Part shown: positions 48,051 to 64,000 of the stretch, in pieces
How positions within the stretch are numbered: position 1 is the first letter of the stretch
Layout of the letters: every line of letters begins with the position of its first letter
Origin: Perca fluviatilis
Lineage: Eukaryota; Chordata; Actinopteri; Perciformes; Percidae
Reading direction: 5' to 3'
Length of the DNA stretch: 64,000 bases
Assembly: GCF_010015445.1 (NCBI RefSeq)
Contig: NC_053116.1
Location: 8,379,085-8,443,084 of the forward strand
Made by a program: the position numbers and the translations under genes
The notes under the pieces: generated by a model
The model's input: only the letters and a program-made list of their open reading frames with translations
The model's database searches: none
Told to the model about the DNA's origin: nothing

Positions 48051-48197
48051 CAAACTGACACAAATGTGCACGTTCCATGCATTCCACCCAAAATTAAAGG
48101 TTTGCACTGTCACACAATCATCAATTGACCGTGTCTATATACAACAGAAATAATTGATGTGACGCTATCGCTAATCTGATATGGTCAGGTTTCATAG
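48051..48197. repeat. Direct repeat copy B flanking Tc1 composite 2
   Basis: Second copy of the block at 46969-47115. It abuts the truncated transposon directly at its left border. The left boundary may be off by a base. Confidence 0.9.
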
Positions 48198-49092
48198 TAT
48201 ACCTTTCACAATGACCACATGTCATTTCTGACACACATGTCCACAGCATTGAGTTAACGTTGGCTAATGCACTTGGAAATGAACGGTTCACTATACGTTA
48301 ACTTGGCAACAACTAAAATGTTTTCCCCGTCTTTTGTAGGATACTCACCATCACAATTGAGTTCAACTGCTATCCTTCTTCAGATGTTCTCTTTATATCC
48401 ATTGTCTTTACAATCTTTACTCTGAAAAGGGCAGTATATTGCAAGACCAAATGGTTCGATATCATTTGTAATGCAAAAGCCATCATTTTGAATTGGTTGG
48501 CTTGTTTTTTCGTCATCCAAAATTAGCAAAAAATCAAACCATCTGTGGAAAAGGTACTCCAAAAGTTTTGGATTCGGTGTGGATAGGCTCACAGAGAAAG
48601 CTGAGTTCTAATTTTGTAACGTGCAATTTATTCGCACAAATTGTTCACGTTTGGATATTCAAAGAGATCCTTTTTCTCCATTATTACAGCATATTGTACC
48701 TGTCCAAACATCCTTTTTCAGCACTTTATTTTGAGCTCTGACATGTGAAGCTGCACAGGTGAAGAAGTTATTTGTCATTAGAGCAACATTCCTTGGGTTT
48801 GGATTCGACAGTCCCGTGACGTCCCACAGACAGTTGTTTCTACCTTTGCTGGCACATCTGTCAGTGCAGCTGTCACGATGAGTAGGTGTGAATGAGCGGC
48901 TTGGACGATCTGTGCGTTTCTTTTGTCACAGTAGACACGGCAGTGACCTCAACCCTGTGTACGTCAGGAGCCTGACCTTTGGTTAGGACCATGTCCTTAT
49001 CGTCGGCTCTGGGTCTACCTGTGGCAACACTGTGGGATTTTCACACATCAATCTGGAATGTCTGGAATTGTAGGTGTCATTTTAGGAAAAAC

Positions 49093-49187
<95 letters not shown>

Positions 49188-52100
49188 TGCTGTAGCTGCT
49201 TACACCTAGACCACATATTCACACATTAATCTAAGTGGCTGTAATATGCACATGGCATGCACAAAAGACTTACACAATCACTTCTTGAGAAAACTCTCTT
49301 TCACTGGAGAGTTTTCATTTTGTGGTTTTCGATTCTGTTCCAGGACATTTTTAGACTTTCGGTGTGTGGAATGTTGGTAATCATCGTATTTATTCTCTGG
49401 CTCAGTGGCTAGGTCCAATTAAGTCATGTCTCAGTTTGTTCTTTTGGGTATATTTCGACCACTCAGGACAATTTAAGTTGTATGTTACGTCACATAACAG
49501 CTGTGCACCTGTATTATTTCCTCTGCAGTTTCACAAGAGCGATTTCAAAGGGAAATGGCCATCTTAGTGGCTGAGTGCTTTTCCTTCTGTGCATTGTTCA
49601 TAGTTTTCCATCTGGTTAAAAGTTCATCCCTTGTTAAAAGCTGCACTTCCTTCACTTTTCAGGCTACTGCCAAGATTCATAAAGTCCAAATATCTAGTTA
49701 ATATTTAGTTAACAAATTAGAAGTAATTTACCTCTGCCATTTGATTTCAAAGCCAGTGTAAATGAAAGAAGATATTTACAGTGCTGACTGAAAGAAACTC
49801 GCTAATGCCCTTGTAAGAGAAAACTGTTTGAGCTGAGGCGTGTTGAAGGACAGACATAAAGGAAGATGGAAGAGAAACAGAAACAGTGCAGTTTGAGTTT
49901 TTGTTATGTTTTAATGGATAAGGACAGCTCTGTCTGTGACCTCTGCAGGGTGTGGTGGTGATCCACTGATGCTGATCATCACATCCCTTACTGGAACAAT
50001 GAGTCAGTATAACTCCGTACATCAACATCATAACCAGACTACAACTTACATGTGCTTTCTGACTCAAGGCTGCAAAGCTGGACCACTTGCATACTTTTCG
50101 CTGTTTCGGACTGTTCCAGCAGTCACAGCTAATCTGCTCTCTTCACTGAAAGGATACCTGCAGATCTGGCACAGCCAACCTGCCAAAGACTGGAAAATTT
50201 TCAGCACCACATGGTGCCAAAACCTCAGACACCAATTACCAAGTGCACTTGGAGCTGCTCTGCATGTAATGCATGTGTCAAATGTTGTCCTGGGAAAGGA
50301 TTTGAGTATTATTTGTGGCTGTTACAGCCCACACAGCCTGTTTATTCTGAGTCACACTCAGTCACAGCTAGTTGGCACCACCCAAACCCACAAACTGGCC
50401 AACTTGAATATTGTCTGGGTTTGCTAAGGTTGGCTGATGTTGGGGGTACTGTACAAAAATGTACTTTTCAGAAAAAGCATGAACCTCGTGTAATGTGTAG
50501 AGTAGTAGCAGTGTCTTTTGTTGAATCAAATCAGAAATTAGATCAAATAAAAAAACATATGGAGTATTTAATCTGCAATGTTTTTTAAATTTTAATTTTA
50601 ATTTTCTATTAAATTAAATTTTCTATTATGTTAACCAGTTCTCAAATACCAGCACTGATTTCTGTGATTTCAGTTGTTCAGCCTGTGAGAAACAAGACTA
50701 AAACTGTTTTCAGACTGAAAGCAAAGCAAATTTTCCACAAATTTGACCTGGATTTTTTTTATATTTATTTGTCCCATTATTTATATTTGGTAGCTGTAAG
50801 CTAGCTAGCAACCAACTATGCTTGTAGTGTTTGTGTTCAACTTCAGATTCACAGAAACTTTGCATTCTGTCTGAATACTTAATAAGAGCTTAAAGCCATG
50901 CTAGAAGCTCTGTGAGGCTCTACGTTGAGCTAAATAGATAGATAGATACTAGATAGATTGATACTTTATTGATCCCCAAGGGGAAATTCAAGGTCCCAGT
51001 AGCTTAAGACATCACACAAAACATACACATACATCATAAACAGATACTAATGCCAGCATGCTAAAATGCTCACAATGAAAATGCTAAGATAATGATATTT
51101 AGCAGGTATAACGTTTACCATGTTAGTTTTGCCATTAATTACAACTAAACAAACAAAGTATAGCTGAGGCTGCTGGGAATATCATTAGTTTTGCAGTTAT
51201 TTTGTCGCAAACCAAAGTATTGGGCAAATTAACCATTTGACCTGATGGAAAGTCAGGATTACCTAACTTAAATCTTTCCTGAGGGGAACATGAATATCTG
51301 AACCAAGTGTCAATGGCAATCTATTCAATAGTTGTCGAGACATATGACACAAAAAACCCACAAATTCTCAACCCCATGGTGACGCTAGAGGATAAGTCAG
51401 GGTCAGTAGGAAAAGTCAGAAGCATACATCCTCTGGGGACCATGAATGCAATCCATCCAATAGTTACTGAGATATTTCAGTCTGGACCAAAGTGGCGGAC
51501 AGACAGACACTGGATATTCAATCAGCACTACTGTCTAATTTCACAGTGAAACTAATCTTTACAATTGTACGTTATGTTTTGACAAAACAGAACAGCAAGG
51601 TTTGACATCTGTAAATGTGATTTCAGCCCTGCATACCTGTAGCACAGTGTCACCTCTGAGTATCATTACAGCAGTCTGAGTCTACACTGTATTTTGTTCT
51701 GCTTCCAGTCTGAGATATTTTAGGTTGTTGGACAACTTTTCTGAACATGTGTTAGACATTTTTGTTCCGCAGTGACAGATTTGGTAGAGTGATTTTCCTT
51801 TAGATCAATGCATTCTTTTCTAACATTTACAGGACAGATAATATTTTTATTACTTTGCCCTGCAGTTTTTGCATTCACAAATCAACAAGGAATCCAATGG
51901 GCTTTTCCTACATACCATCACATACCAAAACAATATTCGCTCAAACTGAATAGGGGTCATTGTACAGGATTTTGGGGGTTTCTTCAAACGTGTCCACTGT
52001 CAGTGAGAGTGATACTTTACTGTCTGGGAGCTCTCCAACATCTGTGTGCTCTGGAAAAATGTGTTCTCTGCCACTCTTGGTTGAAATTGGCAAATACTGT

Positions 52101-55100
52101 ATGACTTCACATTCATGTTATGACTTTGCTACATCTTTTTAGCATGATGCATAATGCAAAATGAAGCTACACTAACAGTATATTCATAAAATGTGTCCTA
52201 CCAAGTATACTTAGGATCATTCAAGCTTGCATTTAGAATCTTAAGCACAGAGAGAGGCTTTTTCATACAAAACAATAGTCCAAGTGAACTGTATTTATAT
52301 ACAATAGTTTGAGATATTCTTCCTAGTGCTATGTTTTAGTATAGCCATTACATTGCAATCCTTCCAGTCTCAGTCATTCTTGGAGAGCATGGAAAACACA
52401 TGGCCAGGACATTCTAGTTTTCAGAGAAAGCTGAGGCCTTGCAGTACATCTACACTGGCTGGCCACATGGAGCCCACCTGCCTGGGGCCCGGACACACAT
52501 ACTTTCCTCTTCTCTATCTTTCTGTCTGTCTCCTTCTATTTATAACTCATCGCTGGATGTCTTTGCTGCCCACCCAGCTCTGTGAGAAATGGCTGATGTT
52601 GATATTCAGGAATCTTGACTGAATCCCTTAACGATGAATGGCTAACTTACTGTTTCAGTGACTTGTGGTCCTTTTGCTATGGTGTTTAGATTCAGGCATA
52701 TTGTGGCTTCCTTGTAACATGTTGCATGACATGTACGTAGTTGTGCAACACAAGCTGATCTAGGGATGGCAATGTCTGTCTTTCATTCCATCAGTTTGAT
52801 TCAGACTGAAATGTATTAACAATTATTGGATAGATTGCCATGAAATTTGGTACAGACATTCATGGTACCCAGAGGATGACTCCATATGACTTTGGTGATC
52901 CTCTGACTTTTTATCTAGCAGTTTAGAAATGTCACTTATCCAGTGGAACATCTCAACATTTATTTGGATGGATTAGAGTAAAAGTTGGTACAGAAAGTCA
53001 TGGTCCCCAGAGGATGTATCTCAGTGACTTTGGTGATCCTCTCACCTTTCCTCTCACCTTTCCTCTCCCCTTGATATTTGTGGTTTTGATTGAAATGTCT
53101 CCACAACCACTGGATAGATTACCATGCAATATGGTACATTCATGTCCCCTCTCAGGATGAATAGTAATAACTTTGGTGAACCCCTGACTTTTCTTTTTGT
53201 CCAGTATATTAAGGCGAAATAGAACGGGCAGCAACATGCGGGGTCTGACCAACGTGTTGTTTTTGTTGCTAGCAACTGTCTCTACGTAAGGAAAGCTGTG
53301 AAAGGTGTAATTTTCGGAGGAATCATAGCCAAATCAGTCTAAAGCTTTATGCCATTAACACACAGTTTAGGAGCGCAATACTAATGATTTTGTTTGAAGT
53401 TCCTGTGACGTGACATTTACACTCTATGGTTCAGACTCAAACACACGGAGCTCTGAAGCAGACCCGTGTGACGCTTTAGTTTCCAGTCTCGCTGTAAAAA
53501 TAGAGATGAGCAGTGTGGCTTCCGTGGTCTGTGCAAAAACTTATAATTGACGCACTCTGCTGTGGACGTGCTGCGGCAGATGTGTCGTGTTTGTGCTCTG
53601 TATATTTCTGCCGTAGTTTCGGTTTTCGACCTCTGATGTAAAGCAGCATACAGCCACTTCCCTAAACTTCGTCTCATTCAGGTAGATCTCAGAACTTCTG
53701 ACAGACACAGAGACCACTGAAGGTCTGAGATGTACCGTATCAGCAGAGCAATCACGTAATGCGCTGCAGACTGATGGAGCAGGTGGATTATTTTCTGAAA
53801 TATAGTGATTTTATTCTAATAATGGCCTATTATAACTTTATTTTTTTTATCAAAATATCATGACTCCTCCAAATCTCAGAGAACACAGATAAGATGAGTT
53901 ATATTTTGAATGTGCACAAAGTTCTTCAACATGAGCAGAAATCTTGCTCAAACACATCTGAAATATTACAGTCCAGGGGTTTATTAATGCAATAAAATGA
54001 ATTAATTTATCATTGAGGTGAATACTTGTCATATGCACATTTAAGGAGATTACATCCCCAACAAAAGATGCAAAAGAGGGAGTAAATTATGCCTATACAT
54101 GTGTGCTGACTCAGATAAAATTTGAAAAGTTGATCTACAGGAGAATAAATAGTTGAAAGCAATACAGAATGCCTGCAAAATATTCCATTATGCTTTTATA
54201 TTTGGATTGTGATCTGTTTCCCTTTACATAAAGATATTTCCAGCATATACATTGATTCAGAAAAAGATAGAAATAGGGGCATAAAAATTCAGCACAATGC
54301 AGGAAATTAAGTGTTTTACACTCAAAATTTTCTGGCGGGGGGCTGACCCCCTGACCCCCAACATCATAAGTTATCACACAGATCTGGATGCAAAACCTTG
54401 GCCTTTGGGTTGCCAGGCCAGTTATGATTAGGCCAGATGTTGGTGCTTTTTAACTAACATCTTTGTAGATGGGCAGCTAAAATAAACAAGCACTGGCTAT
54501 GAACAAGCTGGGCAAGAACAATCCCCGTTTTGCATTGCATTTAGTTAAGTTAAATGGGTCCAGGCTAAGCCCCGAACCTCCTCAAGTCCTAGAAACGCCC
54601 CTGGCTGTGCCTTAGTACTCCCTCACAAAGCTGCTAGCATGGCTGTAGAGTGTTCTGGGACAGTCTCAGACACAACATACATGCAAACAAAGATGGCTGT
54701 TTAAAACTTACACTGTGTATCCTGAACTGCTTCAGTCACGTTGTTAGCACTGCTGCCTCTGCACTAACTGTTTAGTAATGAAGCAGCTCAGCTCTGTTGT
54801 GTGTCTAATAGAGCTCAATATCTCCATTAATGTTTCATTAAATGCTTTTATAAAGAGTTTTAAGCCTGGAACCAAGCCAACCAGCTATGAGATTAATCAT
54901 GACCATAAAACTACATGTAAGGCAGCACAAGCACATATAAACCTGTAATTGTAGTGTAAGCTGTTATTTGGGCTCAGCATGGATTCCCTTAGATGACTTT
55001 TAATTTTATATTTTCAATAAAAAAGAATCGGACAAACCAGCCAACCCGTGTTGTTTCCTGGATACCAGCAAGTGCAGGAACTCAAACATATGTCAAGGGT

Positions 55101-55211
55101 GAGTCATAGAACAGGAAATATTCTCTGAACCACAGATGCTTTGTATCTGTTTCTATCTATTCTATCTCACACCCAGTAAGAGAAGGAGCTGTACTAACTG
55201 TCCAGAAGACA
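48198..55211. other. Intergenic, no recognisable gene
   Basis: It holds a GT microsatellite (49095-49185), a retroposon-like tail with GATA units (about 50936-51000, GATACTTTATTGATCCCC), and two stretches of a dispersed repeat family (51210-51560 and 52790-53240) whose units contain ATGGCAAT, ATCCAATAGTT and CAGAGGATG. Open frames of 163 and 125 codons at 49936 and 50211 overlap and resemble nothing I know. Just upstream of the receptor, AGGGTGAGT at 55096 could be a donor of a 5' non-coding exon. Confidence 0.45.
49095..49185. repeat. (GT)n microsatellite, ~45 units
   Basis: Uninterrupted GT run. Confidence 0.95.
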
Positions 55212-56186
55212 ATGACGAACGCATCTTGTCAAAGTATCATATTTGACTTTACAGGCAGATTCCTGCCTCCTGTTTACATCTTAGTCTTCATCATTGGTCT
55301 GGTAGCTAATGGATGGGGATTGAAGTCTTTGCTGCACAACTGGAAGAAACTAAAGATCATCAATGTTTTTGTTCTCAACCTCGGACTTGCTGATATTCTG
55401 TACCTGCTCACACTCCCCTTTTTGGTGGCGTACTACTTTATGGAGAGCAAGTGGATCTTTGGAGACGCATTCTGCAAGATAACAAGATTCTGCTTCAACC
55501 TGAATTTATATGGCAGTATCGGGTTCCTTACTTGTATAAGTGTGTACAGGTACCTGGCTATTGTCCATCCAGTGAGATTGATAGGAAGATTAACTCTGAC
55601 TCACTCTGTGCGGATCTCAGTCATGGTTTGGTTTTTAGTCAGCGTTCAAAGTCTTCCGGACATGTTCTACAGCAAAACATTTGGAAACAACACTGAGAAA
55701 TGCTTCGATACCACCTCTAACATCTATGTGGATGATTACCTGAAATACAGCCTTGGATGGACAGTCAATGGGTTTTGTATCCCATTGCTCATCACACTGG
55801 GCTGCTATGGACATGTGATTGTCGTTCTCTGCAGCACAAATACCACTGACAAGGTACTGAAGTTGTTGTTCATCGTGATTCTTCTCTTCTCTGTTTGTTA
55901 CATCCCCTATCATGTACTGAAGAACCTCAACCTCTGGTCAAGAGTTCTGCAAAAACAGAAGATATGTCGTAAATGGTCTAATGGAGTCTACATTGCTCCT
56001 CAGATAAGTCGTGGCCTTGTGTGTCTGAACAGTGCTCTCAACCCTCTGGTTTACCTCCATGGAAATGAAGATATTCCTGCTCAGCTCAGACAGCTGCTCC
56101 AGCAAGTTCGTCAGATGTTCAGCCGTCCGCCTCCAACTAACTCTGCTGGTGTGCCTATGGCACAAATCACAGATGGAGGTTATTGA
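55212..56186 (+). CDS. P2Y1-like nucleotide receptor (class A GPCR), single coding exon
   Basis: P2Y receptors are plasma-membrane receptors for extracellular nucleotides, and the P2Y1-like group mostly couples through Gq. The 324-residue frame has seven hydrophobic segments. Diagnostic residues: Asn33 in TM1 (VANGWGL), Asp61 in TM2 (LADILYLLTLP), YRY (112-114) at the DRY position, NPLVY (277-281) in TM7. The P2Y1-group ligand motifs are present: H-V-L-K (234-237) in TM6 and Q-I-S-R (264-267) in TM7. The four extracellular Cys (6, 88, 164, 252) can form the two usual disulfides, and there are sequons at Asn3 and Asn159. The phrase CFDTTS in loop 2 resembles P2Y1 CYDTTS. By my count the stretch from TM5 CYG to TM6 YIP is five residues shorter than in P2Y1, and the basic cluster is reduced. 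The ATG has A at -3. It could be a fish p2ry11 or a p2ry1 paralogue; I cannot decide without a tree. Confidence 0.85.
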   Translation: MTNASCQSIIFDFTGRFLPPVYILVFIIGLVANGWGLKSLLHNWKKLKIINVFVLNLGLADILYLLTLPFLVAYYFMESKWIFGDAFCKITRFCFNLNLYGSIGFLTCISVYRYLAIVHPVRLIGRLTLTHSVRISVMVWFLVSVQSLPDMFYSKTFGNNTEKCFDTTSNIYVDDYLKYSLGWTVNGFCIPLLITLGCYGHVIVVLCSTNTTDKVLKLLFIVILLFSVCYIPYHVLKNLNLWSRVLQKQKICRKWSNGVYIAPQISRGLVCLNSALNPLVYLHGNEDIPAQLRQLLQQVRQMFSRPPPTNSAGVPMAQITDGGY

Positions 56187-58237
56187 AAATGTTAAAACTT
56201 TACTGTAAAAAGCAATGTGGTTATCTCAAGGTTTACGTTTTACACTATAATGTTTTCTGTCATGACATTTCTTTGTATTTGTTGTCATAATCGTAAGCCC
56301 AATAAGCCCAATAAGCCCAATTACCCGTCATTGTAAATGTAGAGGGGCGGGTTATAGAGGTCAGAGGGCGCAGGCTGGAGCCGCCGGCTGGCAAAATTAC
56401 AAATCCCACTATGGCCACGTCAAGACGTGCCCTACGAAGCAGCTCGATTGGTTGGGGTTAGGACCTGAACAAATGGGGTTACGTTACCTTGCGTAAGCAT
56501 GGACGCCTGGTCAATAAATGCTATTGAAGGGGGGGTCATAGTGGAAATCGTAATATCAAAGAATTTCTAATAAGGGAAGACGTTTCACTCTCTCGATACT
56601 TCTGGCTTCTAAACTGGTTGCAGTTCCACTCTGGGTCCCCTATAGGGCGCTCATGGGCCAGTGCAGAATGAATGGATATAATATGATATAATTTTTTGTC
56701 TAGTAATTTGAATGTTGCATTCGAAAGGGGAGGCAAAGAAAATACACAATGCTGGGTGTTAGATTTTTTCTAAGTCGCTTTTTTGTTCTAAAAAGCCTTT
56801 TAAAATGTCAATGACGTCATACACATCGTACGGCCAGAGATACTGCTTTACGACAAGCTGACTGAGTCACTTCCTTTTTTCTCTCGAGGCATCGATCACA
56901 CAGCTGACAGGTAGGCTCTCCCTGTTAATACACGTGCTAGAAAGAGGTTTGCTAATGTTTTAAAGACCACGCCGAAATATTCACTCTGACATTCTGGTTC
57001 CGCTTCAGATGCCATCAAGCGGGATCTCTGGTCGTAATCACTCCTTCACTGACCAATCAGCATTCATTAGCAGAATGCTAGCGTGTTATGGACGTGTTAT
57101 AACGACTCAACCTGTAAGAAATTGAAAGGACATAAGTACTTGTTCATTCAACTTTCAACCTATGATCCACGTTGAACTTGCAGAAACTACAATCAAATCT
57201 GAGATTTTTCAACAACAATCAGGCGAAAGAGACAAATTTAGCTGTCTAGCTCCATAGAGTCCCATTCATTTTGCACTCACTCGTGATCACCCCCAGTGGA
57301 ACTCTGGTGGAACTGCAACCAAATTCGGTACAATGGGGCTAAATAGGGAGTGAAAAGGCTTTCCGTAGACGGGCTTTGGTAATATCGCCAGCGGGTACGG
57401 TAAACATTCGCATGGTAACAGCGAGTTCTACAAATCAGAAATGTCGCGTTATGCTTTTAGGATTGTTTGTTGTGTAGTATTTCTTCTTAAGAAATAAAAT
57501 GCATATAAAAAGGTTTATTTCATACGGACTTCTAGCTTCTACAGGAGCAGAAACTTTCTGTTTACAACCTCATAGCTCGTGGTCAGTCTACCTCGGAGGG
57601 TTTAGACATTTTGGCTGATAATCATCTGAAATCCTTACGGAGAAAATGAATGTGATTTTTCCTTCCGGAACCACACTGTTGAGCAAGATGTGTCCTGTTT
57701 AAATTCTCTTCAGAGGAAAGCTTTTCTCACAATAGAAGAGACATTGCGATGATTCAAGTTCAAGCTAACCTCAGGCATGCTGCCCTTACACCATGTAAAC
57801 CAGAGGGTAAGAGAAGGATTTCATCTCTTTGAAGTCTGGCTGAAGTTACACACTGGGGACTTTAGGGAGTATTTTAGGTTTGGGGATGAAAAAATGAAAT
57901 AGTGGAAATATCTGCTCTATATCTGTCCTTTGAAAAGTTCATCTACTATATCTGACTCACCATACAGTGGAGCGGCAGCTTGTAAAAACATCAGCAAGAT
58001 AAAAATCTCGTCAACTTAAATCAGGAATCGTCACCACAAAAGCCCCGGAGGTTGTTTGACTTGTAGACAACTGGCCTAATGTATTTTTCTCCCCTCAGCT
58101 CGTGTGAAGCTGTGTAAACTTAGAGCGCCACAAGACTGGAAAGAGAGGGAGGAGAGGAAAACGAGGGGAAAGACTTGGGGGTGGAGGTGTGTGTGTGTGT
58201 GTGTGTGTCTGGAAGTGGAAATGGGCAGCAGGGAGGA
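56187..58237. other. Intergenic between receptor and ccn5
   Basis: No coding exon seen. AATAAA at 56513-56518 could serve the receptor transcript, 330 bases past its stop, though it lies in text that looks repeat-derived. A CRE/AP-1 pair lies at 56812-56869. A region near 57230-57370 resembles a common fish repeat (AGAGTCCCATTCATT). Confidence 0.4.
56812..56869 (+). promoter_or_regulatory. CRE (TGACGTCA) and AP-1 (TGAGTCA) sites
   Basis: A perfect CRE palindrome ATGACGTCAT is at 56811-56820 and a perfect AP-1 site at 56863-56869. No gene start follows at once; ccn5 begins about 1.5 kb downstream. Confidence 0.35.
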
Positions 58238-58320
58238 GGAATGTGAAACATTTCTGATGCCGGTCCAGCGGCTGTTTACACGGTAGTCAGACTGTGACAT
58301 CAGAGTCCAGACTTTATAAA
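58238..58320 (+). promoter_or_regulatory. ccn5: ccn5 core promoter: TEAD-like site, CRE-like site, TATA box
   Basis: TATAAA at 58315-58320 lies 93 bases before the ATG, predicting a start near 58345-58350 and a 5' UTR of about 65 bases. TGACATCA (58295-58302) is a CRE-like variant. GGAATG (58238-58243) is the TEAD core; several CCN genes are known YAP/TEAD targets, so its use here is plausible inference. Confidence 0.5.
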
Positions 58321-58412
58321 TGTCAGCAGGCGCAAGAATGAGCAGTTAGCAAACAGCGTCACACAGGTTAGTGAGACAGACGGAGCTCCATCAGCAACGA
58401 ACACAAGCCCCC

Positions 58413-64000
<5,588 letters not shown>

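Noticed and set aside
49936..50588. Overlapping 163- and 125-codon frames
   Set aside because: No recognisable motif, no supporting splice or promoter signals, and the two frames overlap in different phases, so chance is likely.

Overview
This window looks like teleost fish (probably percomorph) chromosomal DNA. It has vertebrate intron-exon genes separated by long stretches of fish-type repeats: Tc1/mariner, hAT and TTAA-flanked MITEs, tRNA-derived SINEs, long GT/CT/AT microsatellites and the dispersed element containing AGCTTAGCTTAGC-like words. Gene content and order match the vertebrate PKIG-ADA-CCN5 neighbourhood (human 20q13.12, from memory). All exons were placed by eye from splice sites, reading phase and family homology; no alignment was run.

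Layout. 1-1530: terminal coding exon (794-876) and 3' UTR of a protein kinase inhibitor gene, probably pkig, on the + strand, with a polyadenylation signal at 1509. 3516-30417: complete adenosine deaminase gene (ada) on the - strand, converging on pkig; 11 coding exons give 363 codons and all phases agree. Its introns hold many transposons, including two three-level nests. 30418-55211: about 25 kb with no intact host gene, holding a second kind of nest (a TTAA element carrying a 3.15 kb hAT-like element carrying a 322 bp hAT MITE), two nested Tc1 composites, a broken integrase-type gene fragment and several MITEs. 55212-56186: an intact single-exon rhodopsin-class receptor of the P2Y1-like nucleotide receptor group. 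58413-64000: first five coding exons of a CCN matricellular protein on the + strand, best matched to ccn5 (wisp2) by sequence and neighbourhood; the last exon runs off the window.

How they relate. Ada removes adenosine by deaminating it to inosine, and the P2Y-like receptor probably senses extracellular nucleotides, so two purine-signalling genes lie near each other; a functional link is inference only. The most interesting points are: a CT cystine-knot exon in the ccn5 position, although mammalian CCN5 lacks that domain; the receptor between ada and ccn5 with a shortened third intracellular loop; a Tc1 composite present twice, the second copy bracketed by a direct duplication of about 147 bp; and nested insertions whose matching target-site duplications give a relative order of events. 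I found no CRISPR array, operon, rRNA or convincing functional tRNA gene, and no clear new molecular system.
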